From assembly GCF_011440305.1 (NCBI RefSeq), contig NZ_JAAOIW010000014.1, forward strand, positions 114,155 through 178,154: 64,000 bases of DNA. The letters run 5' to 3'. Position numbers and translations under genes: made by a program. The DNA is from Paenibacillus agricola (GTDB taxonomy: Bacteria; Bacillota; Bacilli; Paenibacillales; NBRC-103111). The notes below the pieces were generated by a model. It was given only the letters and a program-made list of their open reading frames with translations, was not told the DNA's origin and made no database searches. How positions within the stretch are numbered: the stretch's first letter is position 1; each line of letters opens with the position of its first letter. Positions 1 to 9,254 of the stretch are shown here, one piece after another.

Positions 1-1002
1 GGAACGGCAGCATTGCACGGGGCTTGTTATGCGGCAGGCATTGGTGCAGGTGATGAGGTCATTACAACGCCGATCACGTTTGTTGCAAGCAGCAATTGTG
101 TGCTGTATCAAGGAGGCACACCTGTATTCGCAGACATTGATCCTCATACCTACAACCTGTGCCCAGAAGACACAAAACGTAAAATAACAGCTCGAACCAA
201 AGCGATTATCGCTGTAGATTTCACCGGACAACCGGTACACATGGAGCCATTCCGGGAGCTGGCTGACCAGCATGGGCTTGTTATTATTCAAGATGCTGCC
301 CATTCTCTGGGTGCTGAGTACGCAGGGAAGAAAGTGGGGACGCTTGCTGACATGACGATGTTCAGCTTCCATCCGGTTAAGCATGTAACGTCAGCTGAAG
401 GCGGAATGATTGTAACGGATAATGAAGCGTTTTACCAGAAGCTTATTCTATTCCGCAGCCATGGAATTACGAAGGAGCCCGAGTTGCTACACCATGACGA
501 AGGACCTTGGTATTACGAAATGCAGGAGCTAGGCTACCATTACCGGATGACAGACCTGCAGGCAGCCCTGGGTACGTCGCAAATGGATAGGCTGGATGGC
601 TTCGTAGCCCGCAGACGGGCAATTACTGCCCGTTATACGGAGGCCTTTGGGGATCTGCCTGGTATCACTGTCCCTTACCAGCATCCGGATGCGAACTCCA
701 GCTGGCATCTATATATTCTTCGGTTTGATCTAAGCTTGTATCCAGCCGGTAGAAAAGAGTTGTTCCTTGCCTATAGGGCGGAAAATATTGGGGTTCATGT
801 CCACTATATTCCGGTATATAACCAGCCTTATTATGAGGAGCTTGGTTATGCACAGTCGCAATGTGCCAATGCTGAGGACTACTACCAGGAAGCCCTTACG
901 CTTCCGCTTTACCCCAAGATGTCGGATCGGGACGTAGAGGATGTTATTGAAGCGACGAAAAAAATAATCGGATTTTTTTTAGAAAAACCCATTTCCATCT
1001 AA
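1..1002 (+). CDS. pseC: PseC-like aminotransferase for pseudaminic acid synthesis (5' truncated)
   Basis: The reading frame is open from base 1 (GTAALHG...), so the true start lies outside the window. The protein is a DegT/DnrJ/EryC1-type PLP aminotransferase; the VITTPITFVASSN segment, the acidic QDAAHSLGA motif and the PLP-lysine context FSFHPVKHVTSAEGG are all visible. The family member expected here is PseC, which transaminates UDP-4-keto-6-deoxy-AltNAc on the way to the pseudaminic acid used for flagellin glycosylation. The flagellar genes that follow (flaG, fliD, fliS) fit that role. The assignment to PseC rather than another sugar aminotransferase is inferred from motif texture and context. 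Confidence 0.8.
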   Translation, partial: GTAALHGACYAAGIGAGDEVITTPITFVASSNCVLYQGGTPVFADIDPHTYNLCPEDTKRKITARTKAIIAVDFTGQPVHMEPFRELADQHGLVIIQDAAHSLGAEYAGKKVGTLADMTMFSFHPVKHVTSAEGGMIVTDNEAFYQKLILFRSHGITKEPELLHHDEGPWYYEMQELGYHYRMTDLQAALGTSQMDRLDGFVARRRAITARYTEAFGDLPGITVPYQHPDANSSWHLYILRFDLSLYPAGRKELFLAYRAENIGVHVHYIPVYNQPYYEELGYAQSQCANAEDYYQEALTLPLYPKMSDRDVEDVIEATKKIIGFFLEKPISI

Positions 1003-1027
1003 TGTAATCTTATTTTTTAGCCGATAA
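1000..1027 (+). promoter_or_regulatory. Sigma-D type flagellar promoter before flaG
   Basis: TAAT at 1000-1003 and GCCGATAA at 1020-1027 are separated by 16 bases. This is one mismatch in each element from the SigD consensus TAAA-N15-GCCGATAT. It overlaps the pseC stop codon and lies about 30 bases upstream of the flaG start, so flaG-fliD-fliS-fliT are probably late flagellar genes. Confidence 0.65.
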
Positions 1028-1056
1028 GGATTATAAAGAGTGTTGGAGGGATTAGC

Positions 1057-1455
1057 ATGGAAGCAAATTTCACTACAACAGGGATGTCAAATTATGGGGT
1101 AACACCGAGTTCTCCAGCACAAGCTCCAGTTAAAAGTACAAGCGATAGTATGGTCGAATCGTCTATGGCCAATATTCAGTCAGTCAGGGATATGAAGTCG
1201 GCTGAGTCCAGAGGAGAGCATGTCTCTGTCAGTGATGAACAGCTTATTAAAGCGATTGACCGTGCAATTAAGGCGGTTGAGGGCAGTGTAACTTCTCTGG
1301 AGTTCTCTATTCACACGAAAACCAACCGAATTATGGTTAAGGTATTAGAGAAAGACACTGGGAGAATCATTCGTGAGATTCCACCTGAGAAGACCATGGA
1401 TATGGTAGCCAAGCTTTGGGAATTGGCAGGTATTATGGTAGACGAGCGAAGATAA
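1057..1455 (+). CDS. flaG: FlaG family flagellar protein
   Basis: A 132-residue protein with a variable, Ser/Thr-rich N-terminal half and the conserved FlaG C-terminal half: an SLEFSIH segment, then a TGRIIREIPPEK motif. FlaG proteins influence filament length. The gene starts at ATG 1057 with a GGAGG-type ribosome site (ttggaggg) six bases upstream. It is the first gene behind the SigD-like promoter and lies 22 bases ahead of fliD. Function is taken from the family and gene order. Confidence 0.85.
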   Translation: MEANFTTTGMSNYGVTPSSPAQAPVKSTSDSMVESSMANIQSVRDMKSAESRGEHVSVSDEQLIKAIDRAIKAVEGSVTSLEFSIHTKTNRIMVKVLEKDTGRIIREIPPEKTMDMVAKLWELAGIMVDERR

Positions 1456-1477
1456 AGGTAAAGGCAGGTGAAGCGTT

Positions 1478-2983
1478 ATGGTAATGCGAATTAGTGGGTT
1501 ATCCAGTGGATTTGATACAGAGGGAACCGTTACTAAGCTCATGCAAGCGCAAAGGGTTCCCTACGATAAGCTAGGTCAAAAGAAACAGACGGCTGAATGG
1601 CAGCGGGATGCACTTCGAGACATCAACTTGAAGATGACTGAGTTCCGTAACACAAAGCTCTTTAATTTCAAACAGGAAAGCACCTTTAACGCAAAGACCG
1701 TGAGTATAACGGGAAATTTGGATGCCGTTTCAGCAAAAGGGACAGCGAGTGCTACTAACACCAATTTAAAAATCGAAGTGGTGAAGTTGGCGGTTGCAGC
1801 TTCTGAGAGAAGTGCGGAAAAGATTACAACGCCTGAATTTGATCCTACTAAGCCTCTCGCAAGTCAGAGTGAAAACCTCACAAAGGGTACTTTGTCTTCT
1901 GGAACTGTGACATTCAAGATTAACGGAACACAGATTCAATTCGATTCTTCTAAGGAATCCTTAAATGATGTCATTGCCAAAATTAATAAAGACACCAATG
2001 TAACGGCATTTTATGACTCTGTTGAGAATAAAATTGCCTTCATGGCAAACAACAGTGGTAAAACAAATGGTTCCAGCGGCAAGGAGGCCAATATTGTATT
2101 TGAGGGCGCTTTGTTGAAGACTGTTTTTCAAGTTGGGGGAAGCTCCCCCGATGTGGATAGCGGTATTGATGCGGAAGTGAAAATTAACGGCTTAACTACG
2201 TCCCGCACAAGCAATACTTTTACCGTAAACGGGATCGAAGTTACTCTTAAAAAAGAGGGCGGAGTTGCAGCTACAATCTCCACCAAATCCGATGCCGATA
2301 AGATCATGGAATCGGTAAAAACTTTTATCAATGATTACAATGATGTTTTGAAAACTCTGAATGATAAAAGCACCGAAACCAAAAATACTGACTATTTGCC
2401 CTTGACCACGGAGCAGAAAGAAGCACTGTCCGAGAAGCAAATCGAAAGCTGGGAAAGCAAAGCGAAGGCAGGGCTTCTGCGTAATGACCCGATTCTCGCC
2501 AGCATGACCCGTACCTTAAGGTCAAGCATGACAGCTATAGTGGATTCCGGATCGGATAAATATAATTCACTCGCATCCATTGGGATCAGCACAGGACAGT
2601 ACTATGAGAACGGGAAAATGTATATCGATGAGACCAAGCTACGAGAAGCGATTGAAGCGAATCCGGATGCAGTGAAAGCGATTTTTACTGGGGATGCGAC
2701 AGATGACAGTCCTTCTAAAGCCGGGGTTGGCGAAAGATTGTATACACAATTAAATAGTGGACTTACCGATTTAACCAAGAAAGCAGGCCTCGCTAATATT
2801 TCTTATGACGATAGCCAGTTGTCCAAAAGAATTTATGATATTGATAGCGAGATGACCATTAAGCTTAAACGATTGAGCACAATCGAAGATAACTATTACA
2901 AGCAGTTCACAGCTATGGAGACAGCACTCAATAAATTGAACTCCCAGGGGGAAAACCTGTTAAGCCAGCTTGGTACTAGCTAA
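1478..2983 (+). CDS. fliD: Flagellar hook-associated protein 2 (filament cap)
   Basis: A 501-residue FliD. The N-terminus (MVMRISGLSSGFDTE) is the conserved FliD_N start, followed by a region that mediates cap oligomerisation. The C-terminal part carries the heptad-like helix (IDSEMTIKLKRLSTIEDNYYKQ) that ends with a typical MxxxxNxLNSQ tail. FliD caps the growing filament and helps flagellin monomers fold. The start at ATG 1478 has an AGGTGA site six bases upstream. The gene is followed directly by its export-chaperone genes. Confidence 0.95.
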   Translation: MVMRISGLSSGFDTEGTVTKLMQAQRVPYDKLGQKKQTAEWQRDALRDINLKMTEFRNTKLFNFKQESTFNAKTVSITGNLDAVSAKGTASATNTNLKIEVVKLAVAASERSAEKITTPEFDPTKPLASQSENLTKGTLSSGTVTFKINGTQIQFDSSKESLNDVIAKINKDTNVTAFYDSVENKIAFMANNSGKTNGSSGKEANIVFEGALLKTVFQVGGSSPDVDSGIDAEVKINGLTTSRTSNTFTVNGIEVTLKKEGGVAATISTKSDADKIMESVKTFINDYNDVLKTLNDKSTETKNTDYLPLTTEQKEALSEKQIESWESKAKAGLLRNDPILASMTRTLRSSMTAIVDSGSDKYNSLASIGISTGQYYENGKMYIDETKLREAIEANPDAVKAIFTGDATDDSPSKAGVGERLYTQLNSGLTDLTKKAGLANISYDDSQLSKRIYDIDSEMTIKLKRLSTIEDNYYKQFTAMETALNKLNSQGENLLSQLGTS

Positions 2984-3003
2984 GGTTGTATGAGGAGGCA
3001 TTC

Positions 3004-3405
3004 ATGATTAATAATCTGCAAGTCAACAAGTATTTGGAAAATGCCATTCAGACTGCATCGCCTGCTCAATTATTAATCATGCTGTGCGATGGTGCTATGC
3101 GTTTCTGCAAGCTTGCTATACTGGCTATACAGAAGCAGGACTACATTGAGGCTAATACCCAGATTGGTAAGGTCCAGGATATTATTAATGAATTCGTAAT
3201 CACGCTTGACACCAATGCACCGGTAGCCGAGGGGTTATTAAAGCTGTATGATTATTTTCTTTTCCGGCTGGTTCAAGCGAATACGAAGAAAGAAGTAGAG
3301 CCTATCGAGGAAGTGATCCAATACTTCGTCGAATTGAAGGAAACCTGGATTCAAGCTGCGAAAGCAAACAATGCAACGCGCACAGGTACTGGTAATCAAG
3401 CATGA
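3004..3405 (+). CDS. fliS: Flagellar export chaperone FliS
   Basis: A 133-residue FliS that binds the flagellin C-terminus before secretion. The conserved YLENAIQTASPAQLLIMLCDGA segment and the later LYDYFLFRLVQAN motif are present. I start it at ATG 3004, five bases after a GAGGAGG site at 2992-2998. An in-frame TTG at 2986 would put that ribosome site inside the gene and is unlikely. The stop overlaps the next start in an ATGA junction, indicating translational coupling. Confidence 0.93.
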   Translation: MINNLQVNKYLENAIQTASPAQLLIMLCDGAMRFCKLAILAIQKQDYIEANTQIGKVQDIINEFVITLDTNAPVAEGLLKLYDYFLFRLVQANTKKEVEPIEEVIQYFVELKETWIQAAKANNATRTGTGNQA

Positions 3406-3743
3406 GTGAGGCAGAAGACATCGTGCGCCACGTCGAGCTTACTACCAATCAAATGGTCGAGCGGCTAGAATCTGCAAGCTATGAAGATTTAGCGGATTTC
3501 ATAGAGGAACGCGATCAATTATTGGCTGAATTCCAACGGGTGCAGGAGCCTTCCGATTTGGCTCTTTATAGATCCAGTATCCTGGGGATTCTGGAGCAGG
3601 ATAAGTTGCTCTGTGCCAAGATGATGGTATTCAAGGTAGAAGCACAAAAGGCCATTGAGAAGTTTCAAGCCGCGGAGAAGTACAAGCAGGTATATGATAA
3701 AGAATACACGATAGATAGTGTTTTTTTTAACAAGAAAAAGTAG
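3402..3743 (+). CDS. FliT-like small flagellar protein
   Basis: A 113-residue, charged, mostly helical protein with no membrane segment. It sits directly behind fliS with a 4-base ATGA overlap. This is the position of FliT, the FliD chaperone, in many Bacillales; similarity among these proteins is weak, so the name rests on position, size and helix content. A terminator hairpin follows 30 bases downstream. Confidence 0.6.
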   Translation: MSEAEDIVRHVELTTNQMVERLESASYEDLADFIEERDQLLAEFQRVQEPSDLALYRSSILGILEQDKLLCAKMMVFKVEAQKAIEKFQAAEKYKQVYDKEYTIDSVFFNKKK

Positions 3744-3772
3744 ATAATGATAGCTTCATATGCTTCAGGGTG

Positions 3773-3800
3773 CCGTACAAAACATTTGTGCGGTTTTTTG
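3773..3800 (+). terminator. Terminator of the flaG-fliDST operon
   Basis: CCGTACAAA (3773-3781) pairs with TTTGTGCGG (3785-3793) with one G-T pair, and is followed by six T residues. Confidence 0.8.
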
Positions 3801-3837
3801 TCGTTTGTCTGATATCCTACAATGAACCTTGAAAAAC

Positions 3838-3867
3838 TGTGGACAATGTGGATAACTCTGTGTATAA
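3838..3867 (+). promoter_or_regulatory. Cluster of three DnaA-box-like 9-mers
   Basis: TGTGGACAA (3838), TGTGGATAA (3847) and TGTGTATAA (3859) lie in the same orientation. The second is an exact complement of the consensus DnaA box TTATCCACA; the others differ by one base. The 338-base gap around them (3744-4081) otherwise holds only the fliT-side terminator and the cold-shock promoter. Binding by DnaA is inferred. Confidence 0.5.
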
Positions 3868-3985
3868 CTTTGTTGAAAACAGCAATGTAAGCTTATAAAT
3901 CGCGAATTCTTGCCTGTGAATTAGTTATTAACGTATTGTTAATACTTGAATTTTCTAAATATTTGGCCAACAATCGCTGTTGAAA

Positions 3986-4015
3986 TTGACACTTGGAAAG
4001 TGCGGGTGATATATT
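3986..4015 (+). promoter_or_regulatory. Sigma-A promoter of the cold-shock gene
   Basis: TTGACA at 3986-3991 and TATATT at 4010-4015 with an 18-base spacer. The transcript would have a leader of about 60 bases before the start codon, a length in which cold-shock mRNAs often carry temperature-responsive structure. Confidence 0.7.
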
Positions 4016-4081
4016 CAAATGGCAGGTACAAATCGTAGTTACTTAATTGCAGTTACTCACGAATAGAAGGGAATGTTGGGC

Positions 4082-4279
4082 ATGCAAGGTAAAGTGAAAT
4101 GGTTTAATGCAGAAAAGGGTTATGGGTTCATTGAGCGTGAAGATGGTGGCGATGTATTCGTCCATTTCTCCGCGATCCAAACGGAGGGCTTCAAAACATT
4201 GGATGAAGGCCAAGCGGTTGAATTCGATATTGTAGAAGGCGCTCGCGGCCAACAGGCTGCTAACGTTACGAAGTTGTAA
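4082..4279 (+). CDS. Cold-shock protein, CspA/CspB family
   Basis: A 65-residue single cold-shock domain with RNP1 (KGYGFI) and RNP2 (VFVHF) motifs. These proteins bind single-stranded nucleic acids and melt RNA structure in the cytoplasm. ATG 4082 is preferred because the AGAAGGG site at 4065-4071 is ten bases away; it lies only one base from the in-frame ATG at 4073. The gene is single, with its own promoter and terminator. Confidence 0.93.
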   Translation: MQGKVKWFNAEKGYGFIEREDGGDVFVHFSAIQTEGFKTLDEGQAVEFDIVEGARGQQAANVTKL

Positions 4280-4342
4280 CCTATGGCACTATAGGTTCTT
4301 GGCTATACATAATAGGGTTTGAATGAAAAGAAGCATCTAAAT

Positions 4343-4376
4343 AACACTCTGGGAGGTCTCCTGGGGTGTTGTTTTT
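4343..4376 (+). terminator. Terminator after the cold-shock gene
   Basis: AACACTC (4343-4349) pairs with GGGTGTT (4364-4370) around an inner AGG-TCT-CCT stem. A GTTTTTG run follows. Confidence 0.65.
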
Positions 4377-4443
4377 GTTGGAGCGAAACTGCTTGAAGTT
4401 AGAGGATAATGGTTAAGATGAGGAGTGGGAATGTAAACGTTTT

Positions 4444-4472
4444 TTGAAGATTGTTATGGAGTGTAGTATACT
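4444..4472 (+). promoter_or_regulatory. Promoter of hpf
   Basis: TTGAAG at 4444-4449 and TATACT at 4467-4472 with a 17-base spacer, 28 bases upstream of the hpf start. It reads as sigma-A; I could not see clear sigma-H or sigma-B elements. Confidence 0.65.
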
Positions 4473-4499
4473 AGATTCATGAAAGGAGGAGAAGTACAC

Positions 4500-5045
4500 A
4501 TGAAATTCAACATCCGCGGACAAAACATTGAGGTAACTGAACCATTAAAAGATTATGTTGAAAAGAAATTGGCAAAGCTCGAAAAGTACTTTGAAACTCC
4601 CCCTACTTCCGACGTAAATGTAACATTGAGCGTTATTAAAGGATTACAAACTGTAGAGGTGACGATTCCGTTAAAAGGAGTCATGCTACGGGCTGAAGAG
4701 AAAAATAATGATATGTACGCTTCCATCGATCTGGTGACAGACAAGCTGGAAAGGCAAATACGCAAGCATAAAACTAAGGTGAACCGGAAGACTCGCCAAG
4801 AGGGCGGCCTTCGCGACATTCTGAGAGTGGATGCACCTTCGCAATTTGAAGACGAAGATGAAGATTATGAATTGGTAAGAACCAAAAGCTTTATGATGAA
4901 GCCGATGGATATCGATGAAGCCATTCTTCAAATGAACATGGTTGGCCATAGCTTTTTCGTATTTTCCAATATGGACACCGAGCAAGTTAATGTGGTATAC
5001 AAGCGTGACGATGGCAAATACGGCTTAATCGAGCCAGCCAGATAG
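4500..5045 (+). CDS. hpf: Ribosome hibernation promoting factor, long form
   Basis: A 181-residue long-form HPF. The N-terminal domain (MKFNIRGQNIEVTEPLKDYVEKK) resembles YfiA/RaiA and binds the ribosome decoding centre. The acidic linker (DEDEDYE) joins a C-terminal dimerisation domain (RTKSFMMKPMDIDEAILQM...). Long HPF makes 100S ribosome dimers in stationary phase. ATG 4500 is chosen because AAAGGAGG lies at 4482-4489; the upstream in-frame ATG 4479 would precede that site. The position just before secA and prfB matches other Bacillales. Confidence 0.95.
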   Translation: MKFNIRGQNIEVTEPLKDYVEKKLAKLEKYFETPPTSDVNVTLSVIKGLQTVEVTIPLKGVMLRAEEKNNDMYASIDLVTDKLERQIRKHKTKVNRKTRQEGGLRDILRVDAPSQFEDEDEDYELVRTKSFMMKPMDIDEAILQMNMVGHSFFVFSNMDTEQVNVVYKRDDGKYGLIEPAR

Positions 5046-5058
5046 ATGCATACATAAA

Positions 5059-5088
5059 AGAGCTTGCCTGAAAAGGTAGGCTCTTTTT
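5059..5088 (+). terminator. Terminator of hpf
   Basis: AGAGCTTGCCT (5059-5069) pairs with AGGTAGGCTCT (5074-5084), followed by a run of T. Confidence 0.85.
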
Positions 5089-5151
5089 GGCGATTTAAAG
5101 AATAAACACCAAATCTATGTACAATGATAGTAAAGATGCATAAGGCTGTTG

Positions 5152-5180
5152 TTGCGACTAGCGCTGCAAACTGCTACAAT
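5152..5180 (+). promoter_or_regulatory. Promoter of secA
   Basis: TTGCGA at 5152-5157 and TACAAT at 5175-5180 with a 17-base spacer, about 38 bases before the secA start. Confidence 0.6.
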
Positions 5181-5217
5181 TTAAGGTAAACCGTTTTTAT
5201 AAAAGGGAGATGAGCCC

Positions 5218-7731
5218 ATGCTAGGACTCGTTAAAAAAATATTCGGAGACCACAACGAGCGAGAAGTCAAGCGATTGTGGAAAACTGTCGAAGTTATCAA
5301 CAAGCTAGAGCCGACGATTGAGGCTTTAACAGACGAAGAATTGAAAAACAAAACCGCCGAATTCCGTGAGCGTTTGGAAAAGGACGAGACGTTGGATGAC
5401 CTGCTGCCAGAGGCTTTTGCTGTAGTGCGGGAAGCTTCCAAGCGTGTGCTGAATAAGCGCCACTACGATGTGCAATTAATCGGGGGCATGGTGCTTCACG
5501 AAGGCCGGATCGCAGAAATGAGAACTGGGGAAGGGAAAACCCTTGTTGGAACCTTACCCGTGTATTTGAATGCGCTACTCGGCAGAGGTGTGCATGTAGT
5601 CACCGTAAATGATTACTTGGCACAGCGCGATAGCTCCGAAATGGGCAAGGTGTATGAGTTTCTTGGGATGAGTGTAGGCGTTAACCTCAATACACTGGAA
5701 CACGAGGAGAAGCAAATTTCTTATTCGCGTGACATTACGTATGGAACGAACAATGAGTTTGGCTTCGATTACCTGCGCGACAACATGGTGCTGTACAAAG
5801 AGCAAATGGTGCAGCGTCCATTGTATTTTGCTGTGATCGATGAAGTGGATTCGATCTTGGTCGATGAAGCAAGAACACCGCTCATTATATCCGGACAAGC
5901 TGCCAAATCTACAGATATGTACTATATGGCAGACCGCTTTGTGAGCCGGTTAAAGGATGAGGAAGATTATATTGTCGATGTGAAGGTACGTTCCGTTACA
6001 TTGACAGAGGCTGGCGTTAGCAAGGGTGAGCAAGCTTTCAATATTGAAAATTTGTTCGACCATGCGAATGTGACGATCAACCACCATATTACACAAGCCT
6101 TGAAGGCGCGCATCATTATGAGGCGTGATGTGGATTATGTCGTTCAGGATGAAGAAGTCATCATCGTGGATGAATTTACAGGGCGTATGATGACAGGCCG
6201 CCGCTATAGCGAGGGCTTACACCAAGCGATCGAAGCCAAGGAGCAGTTAAAGGTTCAAAATGAGTCGATGACGCTGGCAACGATTACGTTCCAAAATTAC
6301 TTCCGGATGTACCGCAAGCTTTCGGGCATGACGGGTACTGCCAAGACGGAGGAAGAAGAGTTCAAGAAAATTTATGGTCTAGACGTGATTATGGTGCCAA
6401 CCAACCGTCCAATGATCCGTGCTGATGGCCCCGATATTGTATATAAATCGGTAAACAGCAAGTTCCGTGCGGTTGTTGAAGAGATCGTGAAACGCCACCA
6501 GAACAAGCAGCCGATGCTAGTCGGCACGATCTCGATTGAGAATTCCGAACGTTTATCCGACATGCTTAAAAGCAAAGGGATCCAGCATAAGGTGCTTAAC
6601 GCAAAATTTCATGCTGAAGAAGCAGAGATTGTGGCACGCGCAGGCGAGCCAGGCTCCGTAACCATCGCTACGAATATGGCTGGACGGGGAACGGATATTG
6701 TGCTGGGCGAAGGTGTGCCTGAAGTTGGCGGCTTGCATATTATAGGTACAGAACGGCATGAGAGCCGACGGATCGATAACCAGCTGCGTGGTCGTGCTGG
6801 ACGGCAAGGCGATCCGGGCTCCTCGCAGTTTTACCTGTCGATGGAAGATGAGCTGATGCGCCGTTTTGGTGCGGAGAACATCATGGGCATGATGGATCGC
6901 CTAGGCTTCGAAGAGGACCAGCCGATTGAAAGCAAGCTGATTTCACGTGCGGTTGAATCCGCGCAGAAGCGCGTGGAGGGCAATAACTTTGACGTGCGGA
7001 AAGTGGTCCTTCAGTACGATGATGTGATGAACCAGCAGCGGGAAATTATTTATAAGCAGCGCCGTGAGGTACTGGAATCGGCGAACATTCGTGATATTGC
7101 CTTAGGCATGATCCTGCCTGTTGTGGAACGCATTGTAGAAGCGCATTGCCCGTCGGACCTGGTTCCCGAGGAATGGGATCTGCAGGCGATTGTTGATTAC
7201 GCCAATGGAACCTTCCTGCAAGAAGGCCAGCTGTCCAAGGATGAGCTTTGGGGCAAGGAAAGCGACGAAATTACGCAATATATCAAAGACGTTGTACAGC
7301 GCATCTATGAAGAGCGCGAGCAAATGATCGGCGAAGAATTTATGCGTGAGTTTGAGAAAGTCGTGGTGCTTCGCGCTGTAGATTCCAAATGGATGGATCA
7401 TATCGATGCGATGGATCAGCTGCGCCAAGGGATTCATTTGCGTGCATACGGCGGAACCGACCCTTTGCGTGAGTACCAATTCGAAGGCTTCGCGATGTTC
7501 CAGGAGATGATCCAGAGCATTCAGGAGGAAGTAGCCACTTACATCATGAAGGCTCATGTAGAAATGAACCTGGAGCGTCAGGCTGTCGTGGAAATTAATG
7601 CGACCGTTACCTCTGGGGAGCCTGCTCCTAAGAAGCCTGCGGTGACTAATGAAGCCGACAAGGTTGGCCGCAACGATGTATGCCCTTGTGGCAGCGGCAA
7701 GAAGTACAAACAATGCCACGGTGCTTCGTAA
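5218..7731 (+). CDS. secA: Preprotein translocase ATPase SecA
   Basis: An 837-residue SecA, the motor that pushes unfolded preproteins through SecYEG. Walker A is in MRTGEGKTL (about residues 101-109). The DEAD-like [18 protein letters not shown] motif follows, then the [10 protein letters not shown] segment of the second nucleotide-binding domain. The C-terminal zinc-binding SEC-C tail ([14 protein letters not shown]) is intact. The start at ATG 5218 has GGGAGATGAG upstream. The length is normal for a Gram-positive SecA1. prfB follows after 62 bases, the usual Bacillales order. Confidence 0.98.
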   Translation: MLGLVKKIFGDHNEREVKRLWKTVEVINKLEPTIEALTDEELKNKTAEFRERLEKDETLDDLLPEAFAVVREASKRVLNKRHYDVQLIGGMVLHEGRIAEMRTGEGKTLVGTLPVYLNALLGRGVHVVTVNDYLAQRDSSEMGKVYEFLGMSVGVNLNTLEHEEKQISYSRDITYGTNNEFGFDYLRDNMVLYKEQMVQRPLYFAVIDEVDSILVDEARTPLIISGQAAKSTDMYYMADRFVSRLKDEEDYIVDVKVRSVTLTEAGVSKGEQAFNIENLFDHANVTINHHITQALKARIIMRRDVDYVVQDEEVIIVDEFTGRMMTGRRYSEGLHQAIEAKEQLKVQNESMTLATITFQNYFRMYRKLSGMTGTAKTEEEEFKKIYGLDVIMVPTNRPMIRADGPDIVYKSVNSKFRAVVEEIVKRHQNKQPMLVGTISIENSERLSDMLKSKGIQHKVLNAKFHAEEAEIVARAGEPGSVTIATNMAGRGTDIVLGEGVPEVGGLHIIGTERHESRRIDNQLRGRAGRQGDPGSSQFYLSMEDELMRRFGAENIMGMMDRLGFEEDQPIESKLISRAVESAQKRVEGNNFDVRKVVLQYDDVMNQQREIIYKQRREVLESANIRDIALGMILPVVERIVEAHCPSDLVPEEWDLQAIVDYANGTFLQEGQLSKDELWGKESDEITQYIKDVVQRIYEEREQMIGEEFMREFEKVVVLRAVDSKWMDHIDAMDQLRQGIHLRAYGGTDPLREYQFEGFAMFQEMIQSIQEEVATYIMKAHVEMNLERQAVVEINATVTSGEPAPKKPAVTNEADKVGRNDVCPCGSGKKYKQCHGAS

Positions 7732-7793
7732 AGCATGGCTTGATGAAGCAGCTGGTAACATCGCTTTATAAGCGTAATGAAGGAGCAAACGAT

Positions 7794-8910
7794 ATGTTAG
7801 AGCCTGAGGTAAAGCAAAATTTGCGGGAAACAGCAGTGCGGTTGGCTGAGCTTAGGGGGTCCCTTTGACTTAGATCTAAAACTGGAGCAAATCGCGAACT
7901 ATGAGGAAAAGATGTCAGTTCCCGATTTCTGGGATGACACGGACCAGGCACAGAAGCTGATCGCCGAAATGAACGCGATTAAAGGCGATGTGGATCATTT
8001 TCTGGGTATGGCCGCCGAGTATGAGGATTTGGAAATGCTGGTGGAGCTAATTCAAGAGGAGCATGACGACAGCATGGCGGTCGAAATCGAGCAGGGCATT
8101 ACAGCATTGGTGAAGAAGCTGGACAGCTTCCAGCTGCAGCTGTTGCTAAGCCAGCCCTATGATAAGCTGAATGCGATCCTGGAGCTGCATCCGGGTGCAG
8201 GCGGTACAGAGTCGCAGGACTGGGCAGAGATGCTGCTGCGCATGTACAGGCGCTGGGCGGAGAAGCGGGGCTTCAAGGTCGAGGTGCTCGATTATTTGCC
8301 TGGTGATGAGGCAGGTGTGAAAAGCGTGACCTTGCTGATTACAGGCTACAACGCGTATGGCTACCTGAAGGCGGAAAAAGGCGTGCACCGACTGGTGCGG
8401 ATTTCGCCATTTGATGCATCGGGACGCCGCCATACCTCGTTCGTATCCTGCGACGTTATGCCTGAAATTGACGACGATGTTGAAATCAATATCCGCACGG
8501 AGGATTTGAAAATCGATACGTACCGTGCGAGTGGTGCAGGTGGGCAGCATATCAATACGACCGACTCGGCCGTGCGGATCACGCATATGCCGACAGGGGT
8601 TGTGGTAAGCTGCCAGCAGGAGCGCTCCCAGATTAAGAATAGGGAAAAAGCGATGAAGATGCTTCGTTCCAAGCTCTATGAAAGAAAGATCGAGGAGCAG
8701 CTTAAGCATCTCGCCGAGATTCGCGGCGAAGTGGCGGATATTGCCTGGGGTAGCCAAATTCGCTCCTATGTGTTCCATCCTTACAGTATGGTGAAGGACC
8801 ACCGTACTTTGGCAGAAACGGGCAACACTGGCGCTGTCATGGATGGCGATTTGGATGCTTTTATCGATGCTTACTTGCGAATGCAGATCGAACCTAAAGT
8901 AGCTGAATAG
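7794..8910 (+). CDS. prfB: Peptide chain release factor 2 (programmed +1 frameshift)
   Basis: RF2 releases peptides at UGA and UAA stops. Translation starts at ATG 7794 (AAGGAG eight bases upstream), reads 24 codons to an in-frame TGA at 7866-7868, shifts +1 and continues from GAC at 7867. The spliced coding sequence is 7794-7865 plus 7867-8910, giving 371 residues. The GGQ catalytic loop ([17 protein letters not shown]) and the RF2 C-terminus are intact. The gene autoregulates: scarce RF2 slows recognition of the internal UGA and favours the shift. A caller that ignores the shift will start it wrongly at 7912. Confidence 0.97.
7854..7869 (+). promoter_or_regulatory. prfB programmed frameshift signal
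   Basis: An internal Shine-Dalgarno-like AGGGGG (7854-7859) stands three bases before the slippery CTT codon (7863-7865), which is followed by TGA and C. This is the canonical AGG GGG TAT CTT TGA C geometry with TAT changed to TCC. Confidence 0.95.
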
Positions 8911-9254
8911 GTTTGATGCTGCAGCAGCAGGTTAAGGTCAGCACAAGTTCGTAATCAAACTCAAGTTCATAATTAAAGCCATTTAAGTAAATCCTACACA
9001 TCATAGATGTCGGTCAACCTAACTTGTAAAAGATAGGGCAGCATATGCTGCTGCTATCCTTCTGCAAGGATGGCTGTCCAGGCGTAGTGGTGGGTAGGAT
9101 TTTTTTGTGCTTTTCGATTAGATGGGGCGGTGTGGCTGGGTGGATGGGCTCGCCCAGTCCAGTGTCCATCCAAAATCAATCCAAAATCAATCCAGTGTGG
9201 AAACAAGTTGTAGCAGAGTAGAAGCAGTGTTAATCCCGCGAGCGAGGCGGATAG
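8911..9254 (+). other. Intergenic region between prfB and yitT-like gene
   Basis: No convincing gene. It contains a GCAGCATATGCTGC palindrome near 9041-9054, a small ATCCTT/AAGGAT hairpin just after it, and a TTTTTTT run near 9101-9107 that may be part of a weak prfB terminator. A short tandem CCAAAATCAAT repeat sits near 9170-9190. Confidence 0.4.

Noticed and set aside
7102..7788. Long minus-strand open frame opposite secA
   Set aside because: No start signal or recognisable domain; it is the complement of a conserved gene.
7912..8910. prfB as a separate gene starting at 7912
   Set aside because: The upstream 24 codons, internal ribosome site and CTT-TGA-C show the standard programmed frameshift.
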